Assembly (NCBI RefSeq): GCF_000820085.1
Contig: NZ_CDBN01000025.1
Coordinates: forward strand, 1-43,065
Direction of reading: 5' to 3'
DNA: 43,065 nt
Source of the DNA: Aeromonas sanarellii
GTDB taxonomy: Bacteria > Pseudomonadota > Gammaproteobacteria > Enterobacterales > Aeromonadaceae
Shown: positions 6,641 through 14,493 of the stretch, piece after piece
Layout: each line of letters starts with the position of its first letter
Numbering within the stretch: position 1 is the stretch's first letter
Program-made: the position numbers and the translations under genes
Notes under the pieces: generated by a model
Databases searched by the model: none
The model's input: only the letters and a program-made list of their open reading frames with translations
What the model was told of the DNA's origin: nothing

Positions 6641-7696
6641 TTATCCTTGAATTAGTAACCGCTCTATATTTTTTAATGCCAAAACAGCTAGCTCTGAAGA
6701 AAATCCATAACTGGGAGAGAAATATAAACTTCGCAGATTCTTCCGCTGTATCTTTTGCATTTCCCATAATGACTCATCAGCTAGTAACGATGGAATATGC
6801 CAACGATTCTCAATATCGACACTAACAATATCTTGCCGTAAGTTAATATCTGGGGAATCTTCTCCGGTAAGATCATTGTGCTCAGCACCAGGTAAATTTA
6901 GTAATAATAAATTTTTATCCAGATAAAGTGCACCAAATGGGGTTCCGCCATAATCACAAAAAACATAGTCACTACAATAAAACAACTTTATATTATCATA
7001 CACATTGGTAATAACCTTGGTAAAGCCGTAGTGCTCTAGTGGCTTCAGCGATTCCGGCTCATTTGTGGCAGAAAGAGGATGTGTTTTTACAATCACATTG
7101 TATTGGTTACAAAGAGACGACATCACATCGGCATAGTCTGGTAAAGAGCTTAACTCAAGCCATGTTGGCAACCAAAGGACAGTTTTTTTTGACCTATCGA
7201 GTCCGAGCTCATCGTATATTTGATATTTGCCCTCATGTGTATGAAAGTAAGCGTCATATCGTGGATAACCCATTTGAAAAGTAACTGCAGAGCAACATTT
7301 TTTCAGCTTAGCATCCTGCCATGGACCAAAACAAAGAATAAGATCGTAGTCTTGATTCCAACTGGAAAAATTGTGCCTGGCTTTACCCAAGGCATACATA
7401 AATCGTACTCTCCGCTTCCCCAATACATGTATAAGGGGCCTGCCTGCGTAGGGAAACATACTGTGATTGGATACTACAATATCGTATTGATAACCCTGGG
7501 CGATAATGAAATAGGTGGTATAGCAACGATAGCCTAATCCCTCTATCAGGGCTTTGTTTTCGTGTATTTCAGCTGGTGAACCGTGCAGCAACACATCAAA
7601 CTCATCAGCACCCAGCAAATGCCAAACCGACTGATAATGATTAACCATTTCTGCAGTATGTACGAAGAAGGCCAATTTTCTAAAACTCTGATTCAT
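6641..7696 (-). CDS. CDP-glycerol glycerophosphotransferase-like (TagB/TagF type) protein, candidate phosphoramidate transferase
   Basis: A 351-aa protein resembling the Glyphos_transf / TagB-TagF fold of GT-B transferases. It shows ILCFGPWQDAKLKKC, then MGYPRYDAYF, then KKTVLWLPTWLELSSLPDY, the motif VIVKTHPLS, and a nucleotide-site region CSDYVFCDYGGTPFGALYLDK. Family enzymes move a phospho-alcohol from CDP-glycerol or CDP-ribitol to a glycan. With a pathway next door that makes a CDP-linked phosphoramidate, the simplest inference is that this enzyme transfers phosphoramidate from the CDP-type donor to a surface sugar. It differs from the C. jejuni transferases Cj1421 and Cj1422 as far as I recall. 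Start ATG 7696 is preferred (GGTGAAG upstream); an ATG at 7717 lacks a ribosome site. Transfer of glycerol phosphate remains possible, but no CDP-glycerol synthesis gene is visible. Confidence 0.68.
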   Translation of the reverse strand: MNQSFRKLAFFVHTAEMVNHYQSVWHLLGADEFDVLLHGSPAEIHENKALIEGLGYRCYTTYFIIAQGYQYDIVVSNHSMFPYAGRPLIHVLGKRRVRFMYALGKARHNFSSWNQDYDLILCFGPWQDAKLKKCCSAVTFQMGYPRYDAYFHTHEGKYQIYDELGLDRSKKTVLWLPTWLELSSLPDYADVMSSLCNQYNVIVKTHPLSATNEPESLKPLEHYGFTKVITNVYDNIKLFYCSDYVFCDYGGTPFGALYLDKNLLLLNLPGAEHNDLTGEDSPDINLRQDIVSVDIENRWHIPSLLADESLWEMQKIQRKNLRSLYFSPSYGFSSELAVLALKNIERLLIQG

Positions 7697-7700
7697 ATCT

Positions 7701-7847
7701 TCACCCACAGAAGTCATCTAACAGGTTGAGAGCTTCATCATGCAAATGTTCACTCATGGTTGGACAGAGTGGCAATGACAGGATTAGAGGATAAAAACTA
7801 CTCGATGTTCCGGATGGCATCATACTCAATAAGGAGTGAATGTTATC
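7701..7847 (-). pseudogene. C-terminal remnant of a DegT/DnrJ/EryC1-type aminotransferase
   Basis: Reading the minus strand, 48 codons end in TGA at 7701-7703, five bases before the transferase ATG. They contain SFYPLILSLPLCPTMSEHL followed by a short helix. The LSLP-x-x-P-x-M-[ST]-x-x pattern is the usual tail of PLP-dependent sugar aminotransferases such as PseC. A stop codon lies immediately upstream in frame and no other part of the gene follows, so only the 3' end survives. The missing PseC (FlmB) of the pseudaminate pathway is one candidate origin, but any sugar aminotransferase would fit. Confidence 0.5.
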
Positions 7848-8020
7848 CTATTGGAACCCACTGAAAATTGAGCATGTTTCATATATCACATTGCATCAAG
7901 TTATGCTAGGAATTTGGCAACACATAAAAAACCAACTCCGGTCTGATGATTCTTGATAACGCCTATTTCAAAGAGATGAATATTTTCTCTCAGCCATCAC
8001 AACAAATTAACTATCACTTT
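7848..8020. other. Non-coding gap between aminotransferase remnant and glycosyltransferase
   Basis: AT-rich sequence with stops in all frames. I see no terminator or convincing promoter. It is probably scar sequence left by the rearrangement that removed the rest of the aminotransferase gene. Confidence 0.4.
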
Positions 8021-9589
8021 TCAACCTACTGAGTTAGCATTAACTTTGAGTTCAACCCAATTAACAACTTCTTCTACAGGAATGGAATACTTGCGAGAGT
8101 AAAGCTCACGAGAGTCAGAAGTACCTGCGGTATAAGTTAGATATTGCATATCAATATTTAATGTGGATGATAAATTGGAAAAACATGATAAATCACCCCA
8201 TTCCTCAGCCATCCAACAGAGAGCTTTAGCCTCAGGCTTTGCAAATATAATATTTGCCCAGGCAGCACCCGTTGGACCCACGATAAGCTCTGCATTCGCC
8301 ATTAACTCTACTTGTTGACAGAAATCAAGATCCTCGAGATATATACAAGTGAAGTGATACTTAGATAGAGCGTTAACAAGTTGAGTCTGATTATAAGATC
8401 TTAATCCAGGCTTTCGCCCTAAAAATATTCTCTTAGGTAAATCAATCAAACCCCTATCCGAGCATAGGGCATATGCCACTTTACGAATATATTGCAATGA
8501 TTCCAGACGAACAAAAGAATTATCAACATCACTTTTCGCATTTAATTTTAAATTCGGCACCAATGCATTAGGCATATTAATATATAACAGATCAGAAACC
8601 AGATAATTTTCTTTTGTGTGAAGATAAATGATATCTTTATCGGACAGAACGCTTTCAATAAATGTAGCTATTGCAGGGATTTTTTGACAATAGGCTGGTA
8701 ACAAGATTGGATATTTTGAAAAAATATCAGGTATCTCTTCAATAAACTGGAGCTGGCTAAGTACTTCCAAAAGCAAGTGATAGTAATTTGTTTCACTAAA
8801 GCCATTAATCAATATACCAGCTGAGATATCAGTAATTTCTTCAGTATCTCTAACTAATGCGTACACATTACCATGATACGCAACCTTTGATGAACGATAA
8901 TCTGCATTTTTTGTTTCTGCCGTTGGTACCCGCTCTAAGATAATTTTACCATCAGACAGCTTAAGCGTACGAGATACTGATCTTACTTCCGCATCACTAA
9001 ATCTGTAAAGTGAAACCTCTGGCAATACAATTCTTTTATTTTGGCAGAAACCATTGATAAAATTTGGGCCATAGACCATAGCTGACTCAGCTGGACGGAA
9101 ACAGTGTATTTTATTCTCATCCAGTTCATCAAGCCACCTTAGAGTTAAACGAGATAGCCTCTCACCACTGAGGTACTTATATATTTTAAATGATAGTGCT
9201 GATAGCAAGAAAACATCTTTACACACCAACTCCATTAATAAAACATTAAAATGTTTTAATGTTTTATTATACCATCTATAATGCTGGTATCGCTCATCAA
9301 AAAAGAAATCTATCTTCCCCTCATCTATACCAATATCGTTTACCAGTTGATCATAGATTTCTCTATAATAATCACTAGCAATAATGATTCTCTCATATAC
9401 CAATAAATTTATATCTTTTGGTGCATGAACAGGTATACCACGAACCAAACTACCGTGTTTACATTTACCATTATCTAAGAAACCTATTACTTCATATCTA
9501 TCTTTATTTCTATCAAAAAACGAAACCCCTCCAGATCCCACACCAAATATTAAGACTTTTTGTCTTTTTACAAAAGGCCAGATATTCAT
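8021..9589 (-). CDS. Family 61-type glycosyltransferase with N-terminal nucleotide-binding-like domain
   Basis: A 522-aa protein. Residues about 1-110 form a Rossmann-like domain (KVLIFGVGSGGVSFF, then YEVIGFLDNG, then ERIIIASDYY) of the kind found before FkbM methyltransferases and in PglD acetyltransferases. The remainder resembles glycosyltransferase family 61 (DUF563): GILINGFSETNYYHLLLEVL in the middle and, near the end, ELMANAELIVGPTGAAWANI, the usual donor-site region. GT61 enzymes build O-glycans and surface polysaccharides. The gene is AT-rich like the phosphoramidate genes to its left and unlike the GC-rich Pse genes to its right, suggesting it belongs to the acquired island. Start ATG is preceded by GTGAG. 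It may add a sugar that carries the phosphoramidate or extends the flagellin glycan; the acceptor cannot be read from sequence. Confidence 0.72.
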   Translation of the reverse strand: MNIWPFVKRQKVLIFGVGSGGVSFFDRNKDRYEVIGFLDNGKCKHGSLVRGIPVHAPKDINLLVYERIIIASDYYREIYDQLVNDIGIDEGKIDFFFDERYQHYRWYNKTLKHFNVLLMELVCKDVFLLSALSFKIYKYLSGERLSRLTLRWLDELDENKIHCFRPAESAMVYGPNFINGFCQNKRIVLPEVSLYRFSDAEVRSVSRTLKLSDGKIILERVPTAETKNADYRSSKVAYHGNVYALVRDTEEITDISAGILINGFSETNYYHLLLEVLSQLQFIEEIPDIFSKYPILLPAYCQKIPAIATFIESVLSDKDIIYLHTKENYLVSDLLYINMPNALVPNLKLNAKSDVDNSFVRLESLQYIRKVAYALCSDRGLIDLPKRIFLGRKPGLRSYNQTQLVNALSKYHFTCIYLEDLDFCQQVELMANAELIVGPTGAAWANIIFAKPEAKALCWMAEEWGDLSCFSNLSSTLNIDMQYLTYTAGTSDSRELYSRKYSIPVEEVVNWVELKVNANSVG

Positions 9590-9919
9590 ATCTCACGATC
9601 CTGAGTTACTATAAAACCATTATATTGTTGATTATTGACTAATTGTCTCAACGACATTAACCTACGAAGTTTTAACATATCACCAACCTATGGTGACATA
9701 AAACCCTCAAATGAATTACTACAACAATAAATTAAAAATAGAAAACTCCCGAAAAAATACGGCCAGAAATCTAGGATGTATCATCTTAATATTTTTTGAC
9801 AAGGCTACCGCACGGTCTCTGTCAACCCTTCCTGCCCTTCATGGTAATATTTACGGCAAGAGCTGTGCCTGAACAAGCTAATTGATTGATATGACTTGAT
9901 TTATGTGACCTGGAATCCA
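9590..9919. other. 330-bp AT-rich spacer at island/flagellar boundary
   Basis: No gene is visible. The left part is strongly AT-rich and probably holds the promoter of the GT61 gene (minus strand); a small dyad CACC/GGTG lies near 9686-9700. Composition changes to GC-rich at the LuxC-like gene. No attachment site or repeat is evident. Confidence 0.45.
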
Positions 9920-11125
9920 CTATTCAATGCGGGCAAGCCGACGGCTACAGGCGGCTAGCATATCGATACCGTCCCAGAGCCATTCGAATGCCAGCGCCTG
10001 TCCCGGACTTGCCACCCTATCGATACGACAACCTGGCGATACCAGGAGCGCATGCTCAAGCTGTGTTTTATCCGGGCCAACCCAGACACAGGTCTGCATA
10101 TCCCAAGGCTGTAGCAGCAACTCATCAAGGGTATCGGCAACAAATTCGGCGACTGTACCTCCTCCGATGTGTACAAGCCGCAAAGAGGCGGTGGGAGTCA
10201 ATAAGGTGACGCCAGAGAAGGTGTCAAGCTTCATCTGGCCATCATGGGCGGCATTTTGTTGACTATTGATAAGGCGTTCCATCATCAGGGAGGGATTATC
10301 TGCAAATGGGGCGAAGATCCCTTCGAGCAGACAACGGCGCAACGCACTGGTGGGAGTGCCCAACCAGCAAATGGTGGTGGGGGACGCGCAGGCTTGTTGA
10401 TTGAAACGGGTAAAGTCTTGTTGCAAAGCCGCGACCACTTGCCGCCACGCAGCAGCATCCAGGTTGGCGAGCCATTGGCGATCCAACACCGCCATGGAGC
10501 GGCGATCCGGAAACACGATTTCCTGAGCGCGGGGTGAGAGCGGAATAGCCCGTACTCGGCTGATGGTTTCATCACCTCCCCAGATAATACGAAGCCGACA
10601 CCGAGCCGACAGCCAGGCGGTGATGCCCTCGTCGTGGTCATAGCGGATAAAACGGGTACGGGAGGCAATCTCTTGCCACTCGGGCAGAGAGAAGAGCTCG
10701 TTCAGGATGGCCAGCATGGCCTCTTGCACCGGGTCGATGCGCGATGAGAGACGTACCACGGACCCATTGCCCATCAGCAGCGCCATGATCCAGGAGTAGA
10801 ACGCGACGGTCGGCACGTTGGAGGGGACCAGATGAAAAACCATCCCCAAGGGTGCACGCCCTGCCATGCGTTTGCGCTGTACCTCAATCTGGCGCGGCCG
10901 CAACCAAAAGCCAAAAGCGGCCAGATCCGGGTTCTCTCGCCCCTCCTTCAGCAGACGTGCAGAGAGCGCAGCCACAAAGTCGCAGATGACGGGCGCAAAG
11001 CTTGGCAACGGGCGAATGACAAAACCTTGCCAACCGCTGACGGGAGCCACGAAAGCGACCTCTGGCCCCGCTTGCCAGATGGCATCTTCTACATCTGATC
11101 GGCTCACTGGAAAGTGTCGCTGCAT
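9920..11125 (-). CDS. LuxC-like acyl reductase
   Basis: A 401-aa member of the LuxC family, aldehyde-dehydrogenase-fold enzymes that reduce an acyl-thioester to an aldehyde with NADPH. Visible features are GMVFHLVPSNVPTVAFYSW (about 94-112, the nucleotide-site region), GNGSVVRLSS, IIWGGDETI, and the acyl-accepting cysteine in NQQACASPT (Cys246). The start at 11125 is chosen because GAGGTGAGGGG precedes it and LuxC homology begins there; the longer open frame to 11377 is a shadow of the overlapping LuxE-like gene. No luciferase genes (luxAB) are present, so the role is not light emission. It is the last gene of an operon with ACP and a PseH-like transferase, which suggests making or modifying an acyl group for pseudaminic acid. 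No terminator is evident after it. Confidence 0.85.
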   Translation of the reverse strand: MQRHFPVSRSDVEDAIWQAGPEVAFVAPVSGWQGFVIRPLPSFAPVICDFVAALSARLLKEGRENPDLAAFGFWLRPRQIEVQRKRMAGRAPLGMVFHLVPSNVPTVAFYSWIMALLMGNGSVVRLSSRIDPVQEAMLAILNELFSLPEWQEIASRTRFIRYDHDEGITAWLSARCRLRIIWGGDETISRVRAIPLSPRAQEIVFPDRRSMAVLDRQWLANLDAAAWRQVVAALQQDFTRFNQQACASPTTICWLGTPTSALRRCLLEGIFAPFADNPSLMMERLINSQQNAAHDGQMKLDTFSGVTLLTPTASLRLVHIGGGTVAEFVADTLDELLLQPWDMQTCVWVGPDKTQLEHALLVSPGCRIDRVASPGQALAFEWLWDGIDMLAACSRRLARIE

Positions 11126-12159
11126 CCCCTCACCTCGGCGCCTTGCTGACGTCCTGATACATGGAAATAACGGCCACGACGGCCGCAGGGGCAATAATCC
11201 TCCCCCAGCAGCACGCCGAGATCCTCGGTCAGCAGGCTGTGGCCAGGATAACTTTGGGGAATGGCAGAGATCACCTGCAGCAAGCCGGGTTGGCCGACCC
11301 CGAGCGGTCGATGAGTCAGCGGATCCCGCACCAGCAGATCGGCAAAAAGGGGAGCATGAAGATGGCCCTGTTCGCACTCGACAAACACCGACCCCACCTG
11401 CTCCACCATGCCATAGAAGTTATGCACCCGACTCAGCCCCAGCTGTTCATGGCAGCGCTGCTTGAAAGCCGGATTATCCACCGCGAGGTGTTGCAGCTTC
11501 TTCCAGCCACCGCTGTGAAAAAGCACGCCCTGCGTCAACGGCAGTTGCAGACCTCGCTCACGCAGCGGCTCCAGCAGACATTGCCACACCATAAAGGTGA
11601 AACCGAACAGCAGGACCGGCTGGCCCGCATATTTGTCACAAAACGCCTCGATGACCGGCCAGTTGGGCCGCATCTGCTCGTCGAGGGCATAGGTATGGTC
11701 TCGGCCAAGGAAAGAGAGCCCCAGCGCACCGGCGCCGCGGGCGGAAAAACCGCTGCGGTTTTGAATCAGGGCGGGTTGCTCCACCAGCAGCATGGGAAGC
11801 CGTTGCTTGCCGACGAACTCTTGCAGGATCTTCACCAGCACCTTGCTCTGCAACGCGGCTGTATCCCGATCCAGCACAATGCGTGACGGCGTCCCCGTGG
11901 TGCCCGACGAGGTGAGCACCTTGAATACTTCTTTTTGCGGCACGCTCTGCCATTGGGCCAATTTGAACAGGCGGGCGGCCAGATAGGGAAGCTCTTGGTA
12001 CGTCGAAGCCTGACCCCAGCCAAACGCCGTCAGAATATTGGCAAAGGCTGGGCACCCCTGCGCATGGCGCTGCGTCAATTCATTCAGGCGAGCAAGGAGC
12101 AGCCCACTTTTTTCACGTTGGGGCAGCCCGAAAACCGGCGCATCAAACAGCCTGTTCAT
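11104..12159 (-). CDS. LuxE-like acyl-protein synthetase
   Basis: A 351-aa LuxE-family protein. LuxE enzymes activate a fatty acid with ATP and pass the acyl group to a partner protein. The adenylation loop VLTSSGTTGTPSRIVLD (about 82-98) and the second motif VHNFYGMVEQVGSVFVEC are clear. Near the C-terminus a cysteine pair in DYCPCGRRGRYFHVSGR matches the usual LuxE tail. The ATG overlaps the stop of the acyl-AMP ligase gene (ATGA) and has a GGAG site; its 3' end overlaps the LuxC-like gene by 22 bp. LuxC and LuxE normally form a complex, so the two are expected to act together, here on an acyl group held by the operon's own acyl carrier protein. Confidence 0.85.
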   Translation of the reverse strand: MNRLFDAPVFGLPQREKSGLLLARLNELTQRHAQGCPAFANILTAFGWGQASTYQELPYLAARLFKLAQWQSVPQKEVFKVLTSSGTTGTPSRIVLDRDTAALQSKVLVKILQEFVGKQRLPMLLVEQPALIQNRSGFSARGAGALGLSFLGRDHTYALDEQMRPNWPVIEAFCDKYAGQPVLLFGFTFMVWQCLLEPLRERGLQLPLTQGVLFHSGGWKKLQHLAVDNPAFKQRCHEQLGLSRVHNFYGMVEQVGSVFVECEQGHLHAPLFADLLVRDPLTHRPLGVGQPGLLQVISAIPQSYPGHSLLTEDLGVLLGEDYCPCGRRGRYFHVSGRQQGAEVRGCSDTFQ

Positions 12160-13514
12160 AGCTGCTCCAGTTGTGTTAACAGGGCAGGATAATCAATCTT
12201 CATATTGCTGCGTCGTGGCAAATGATGCCGATAAATGCGAACGCTTGATGGCGGCACCATCAGCCAGCGGGCCAGCTCCAGCTGTAGTGCATCACTGGGG
12301 CACACGTCTGCCTCGATGGCTACCAACAGGCGATCATCGCGGCCGGTCGCGGCGCAGGAATAGCCCCTCCCCTGCAACCATGCCTCCACTTCAGCCAAGC
12401 TCACCCGTTTACCAAACAGCTTCAGGAAACGGTTGAGCCGCCCGGTCAGATAAAATCGGCCCGCCTCGTCGCAACGAGCCAGATCGCCAGTAAAGAGCGC
12501 ATCCATATCACGCCCACGCGCCAGATCTTCAGTGCGCTCCGCATAGCCAAGCATCACATTTGGCCCTTGGTAAACCAACTCCCCCTCCCCGTCGGGAAAG
12601 CCGGACTCATGACGCAAAGAGAGGCGCCCGCCCGGTACGGCACGGCCAATGGCATCCGGGGCAATCATCACTTCATCGTGCGCCAGCCAGGCAATGCGCG
12701 GTGCCGCTTCGGTCTGGCCATACATCACGAAAAAACGGCGTCCCAGCGCAGCTGCCTGTTCGGCAAATTGCTTTGCCAGTGCTGCCTCAAGTCGTCCTCC
12801 AGCCTGGGTCAGTGTCATCAGGCTGGGATAGCGGGCCCAGTCAAAACGCAAGCGGTTTAGCATCTGAAAGGTAAACGGTACCCCTGCCACACTGGTGACC
12901 TGATGACGATTAACCTCATCCCAGAATTGACGCTCAAGGGGGCTGGCAGTGCATGACACCAGCGAGGCGCCAGCCAAAAGATGGCTGTTGAGCACCGACA
13001 TACCAAAGGAGTAAAACAGTGGCAACGAGGTGATGGCGCGCTCCCCCCCGTTCAGCGCCAGATATTCGGAGATAGCCGCGGCATTTGCATCAAGATTGGT
13101 GCGCGACAATCGCACCCATTTGCTGGAGCCGGTACTGCCCGATGTTGGCAGCAGCATGGCCAGTTCAGGGTGAAGTGAGGGCGCATCGCCAAGATACGCA
13201 ACAGCCCCATCTTCCAATACCCGCAGGCTGACACCAAAACGCAGGCACTGTTCACGGTGCAACTGGGCATCCTGAGCAGGATCGGCCAACATGATGGCGT
13301 GGCCATCACGCAGGGCCAGCAAGTAGTGTAGCAGATGCAGGGTTGACGTCACAAATGGCAGGTAGACCAAATGACGACCGACAGGATAGGTGGTGGCCAA
13401 CTGCGCCACACGCCGGGCTAGTTCACCATAACTGAGCCACCCCTCTTGCGGGTCTCGCCAGGCGGGCTCGTCATTGTCGTCAACCAGATGCGTCAACAAA
13501 TCAGGCCGGTTCAA
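12156..13514 (-). CDS. AMP-dependent acyl ligase (ANL superfamily)
   Basis: A 452-aa adenylate-forming enzyme. Core motifs are LLPTSGSTGSSKWVRLS (phosphate loop), FVMYGQTEAAPRIAWL, GDLARCDEAGRFYLTGRLNR and the hinge FLKLFGKRVSLAEVEAW. It is shorter than usual acyl-CoA synthetases (500 or more aa), with a reduced C-terminal subdomain, and is close in size to acyl-ACP ligases that load stand-alone carrier proteins. The start is TTG at 13514, overlapping the reductase stop (TTGA); no in-frame ATG is nearby. With a discrete ACP two genes upstream it probably loads a carboxylic acid onto that ACP. The acid cannot be told from the sequence. Confidence 0.82.
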   Translation of the reverse strand: MNRPDLLTHLVDDNDEPAWRDPQEGWLSYGELARRVAQLATTYPVGRHLVYLPFVTSTLHLLHYLLALRDGHAIMLADPAQDAQLHREQCLRFGVSLRVLEDGAVAYLGDAPSLHPELAMLLPTSGSTGSSKWVRLSRTNLDANAAAISEYLALNGGERAITSLPLFYSFGMSVLNSHLLAGASLVSCTASPLERQFWDEVNRHQVTSVAGVPFTFQMLNRLRFDWARYPSLMTLTQAGGRLEAALAKQFAEQAAALGRRFFVMYGQTEAAPRIAWLAHDEVMIAPDAIGRAVPGGRLSLRHESGFPDGEGELVYQGPNVMLGYAERTEDLARGRDMDALFTGDLARCDEAGRFYLTGRLNRFLKLFGKRVSLAEVEAWLQGRGYSCAATGRDDRLLVAIEADVCPSDALQLELARWLMVPPSSVRIYRHHLPRRSNMKIDYPALLTQLEQL

Positions 13515-14260
13515 ATCACCATCCCCCCATCGACCCCAATTACCTGCCCGGTCACATAACTCGACAAGTCGGACGCGAGAAACAGGGCCACTTTGGCCAC
13601 TTCATCTGGCGTGCCAATCCGCCCCATGGCAATGCTGGCCACCCGCTCGGCAAACTTCTCTTGCGGGATGGCATGCGCCATATCGGTATCAATAAAACCG
13701 GGAGCAATCGCATTGACACGGATCTGGCTGGCAGCCAGCTCCTTGGCCAGTGACTGGGTAATACCGATCACCGCCGCCTTGCTGCCGGCATAGCAGCTGA
13801 GCCCGGCAGCCCCCACCTGCCCCATCAGGGAGGCAAGATTGATGATGCTGCCGCCACCACTGCGCTGCATCAGGCGGGCGGCATACTGGCTGCAGTAGAT
13901 CACGCTAAAGGTATTGTTGCTGAATGTCTTTTGCAGATGGGTCTGGTTCGCCATCCCCAATAACGCCTCTTCCAGCATGCCGGCATTGTTGACCAACACG
14001 TCCAGCTGACGAGTCTGAGCAAACAGCTGCTGAAAAGCCTGCTTGACCGCCGACGGATCAGCCACATCAAAACAGAGAGGCTGGCAGGGCACGCCAAACT
14101 CGGTACCAATCGCGGTCGCCAGCTGGCTCATCGTCACCTCATCACGGCTTCCCAGCCACAGTTCAGCCCCCTGAGAAGCAAACTGGCGGGCGATGGCAAG
14201 ACCGATGCCACGCCCGGCACCGGTGATCAACACACGTTTGCCCTGCAACAGCCCCTGCAT
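13511..14260 (-). CDS. FabG-like short-chain dehydrogenase/reductase
   Basis: A 249-aa classical SDR. It has the Rossmann motif VLITGAGRGIGLAIA (10-24), NNAG (about 90-93), a catalytic Ser in INLASLMG, and the YxxxK pair in SCYAGSKAA. The C-terminal FLASDLSSYVTGQVIGVDGG is typical of 3-oxoacyl-ACP reductases. The neighbouring acyl carrier protein and ligase suggest it reduces a 3-oxoacyl (or similar) group bound to that ACP, giving a hydroxyacyl chain. Start and the ACP stop overlap (TGATG). It is probably dedicated to this operon rather than to general fatty-acid synthesis, since no other fab genes are near. Confidence 0.82.
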   Translation of the reverse strand: MQGLLQGKRVLITGAGRGIGLAIARQFASQGAELWLGSRDEVTMSQLATAIGTEFGVPCQPLCFDVADPSAVKQAFQQLFAQTRQLDVLVNNAGMLEEALLGMANQTHLQKTFSNNTFSVIYCSQYAARLMQRSGGGSIINLASLMGQVGAAGLSCYAGSKAAVIGITQSLAKELAASQIRVNAIAPGFIDTDMAHAIPQEKFAERVASIAMGRIGTPDEVAKVALFLASDLSSYVTGQVIGVDGGMVI

Positions 14261-14493
14261 CAGAAAGCGACCCCGTACTTGGCCAGGATCTCGCGCGCCT
14301 TGCCGACCGAACTCATGTCGATAATGTCATCGGTGTCGAGCAGCACGCCGTAGTTATCCTCCAACTGGGCAATCAGCCCCATGTGGGCGACAGAATCCCA
14401 CTGCGGGATACTGTTGTAGGCGAGCCCATCGCTGACGCTGCCGATATCGATACCCAGCGCCTCGGCAAAAACTTGTTCCAATGCGATTGTCAT
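14260..14493 (-). CDS. Acyl carrier protein
   Basis: A 77-aa carrier protein. The phosphopantetheine serine is Ser34 in QWDSVAHMGL, the D-S signature at the start of helix II. The rest is acidic and helical (QLEDNYGVLLDTDDIIDM), as ACPs are. Its sequence departs from housekeeping AcpP (DSLDTVEL), fitting a specialised carrier. The ATG overlaps the stop of the PseH-like gene (ATGA) and the stop overlaps the reductase start (TGATG). It would hold the acyl chain made by the ligase, reductase and LuxE/LuxC proteins and present it to the N-acyltransferase encoded upstream. Confidence 0.88.
   Translation of the reverse strand: MTIALEQVFAEALGIDIGSVSDGLAYNSIPQWDSVAHMGLIAQLEDNYGVLLDTDDIIDMSSVGKAREILAKYGVAF

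Noticed and set aside
6639..6767. 43-codon N-terminal extension of the APS-kinase-like gene
   Set aside because: It lies inside the transferase gene in another frame; the conserved P-loop start and ribosome site support the ATG at 6638.
11126..11377. 84-codon N-terminal extension of the LuxC-like gene
   Set aside because: It is the shadow of the LuxE-like gene, of low-complexity Arg/Ser/Pro composition, with a strong ribosome site at the internal ATG.
9920..12159. Bioluminescence (lux) operon
   Set aside because: LuxC- and LuxE-like genes are present but luxA, luxB and luxD are not; the operon holds ACP and a PseH-like gene instead.
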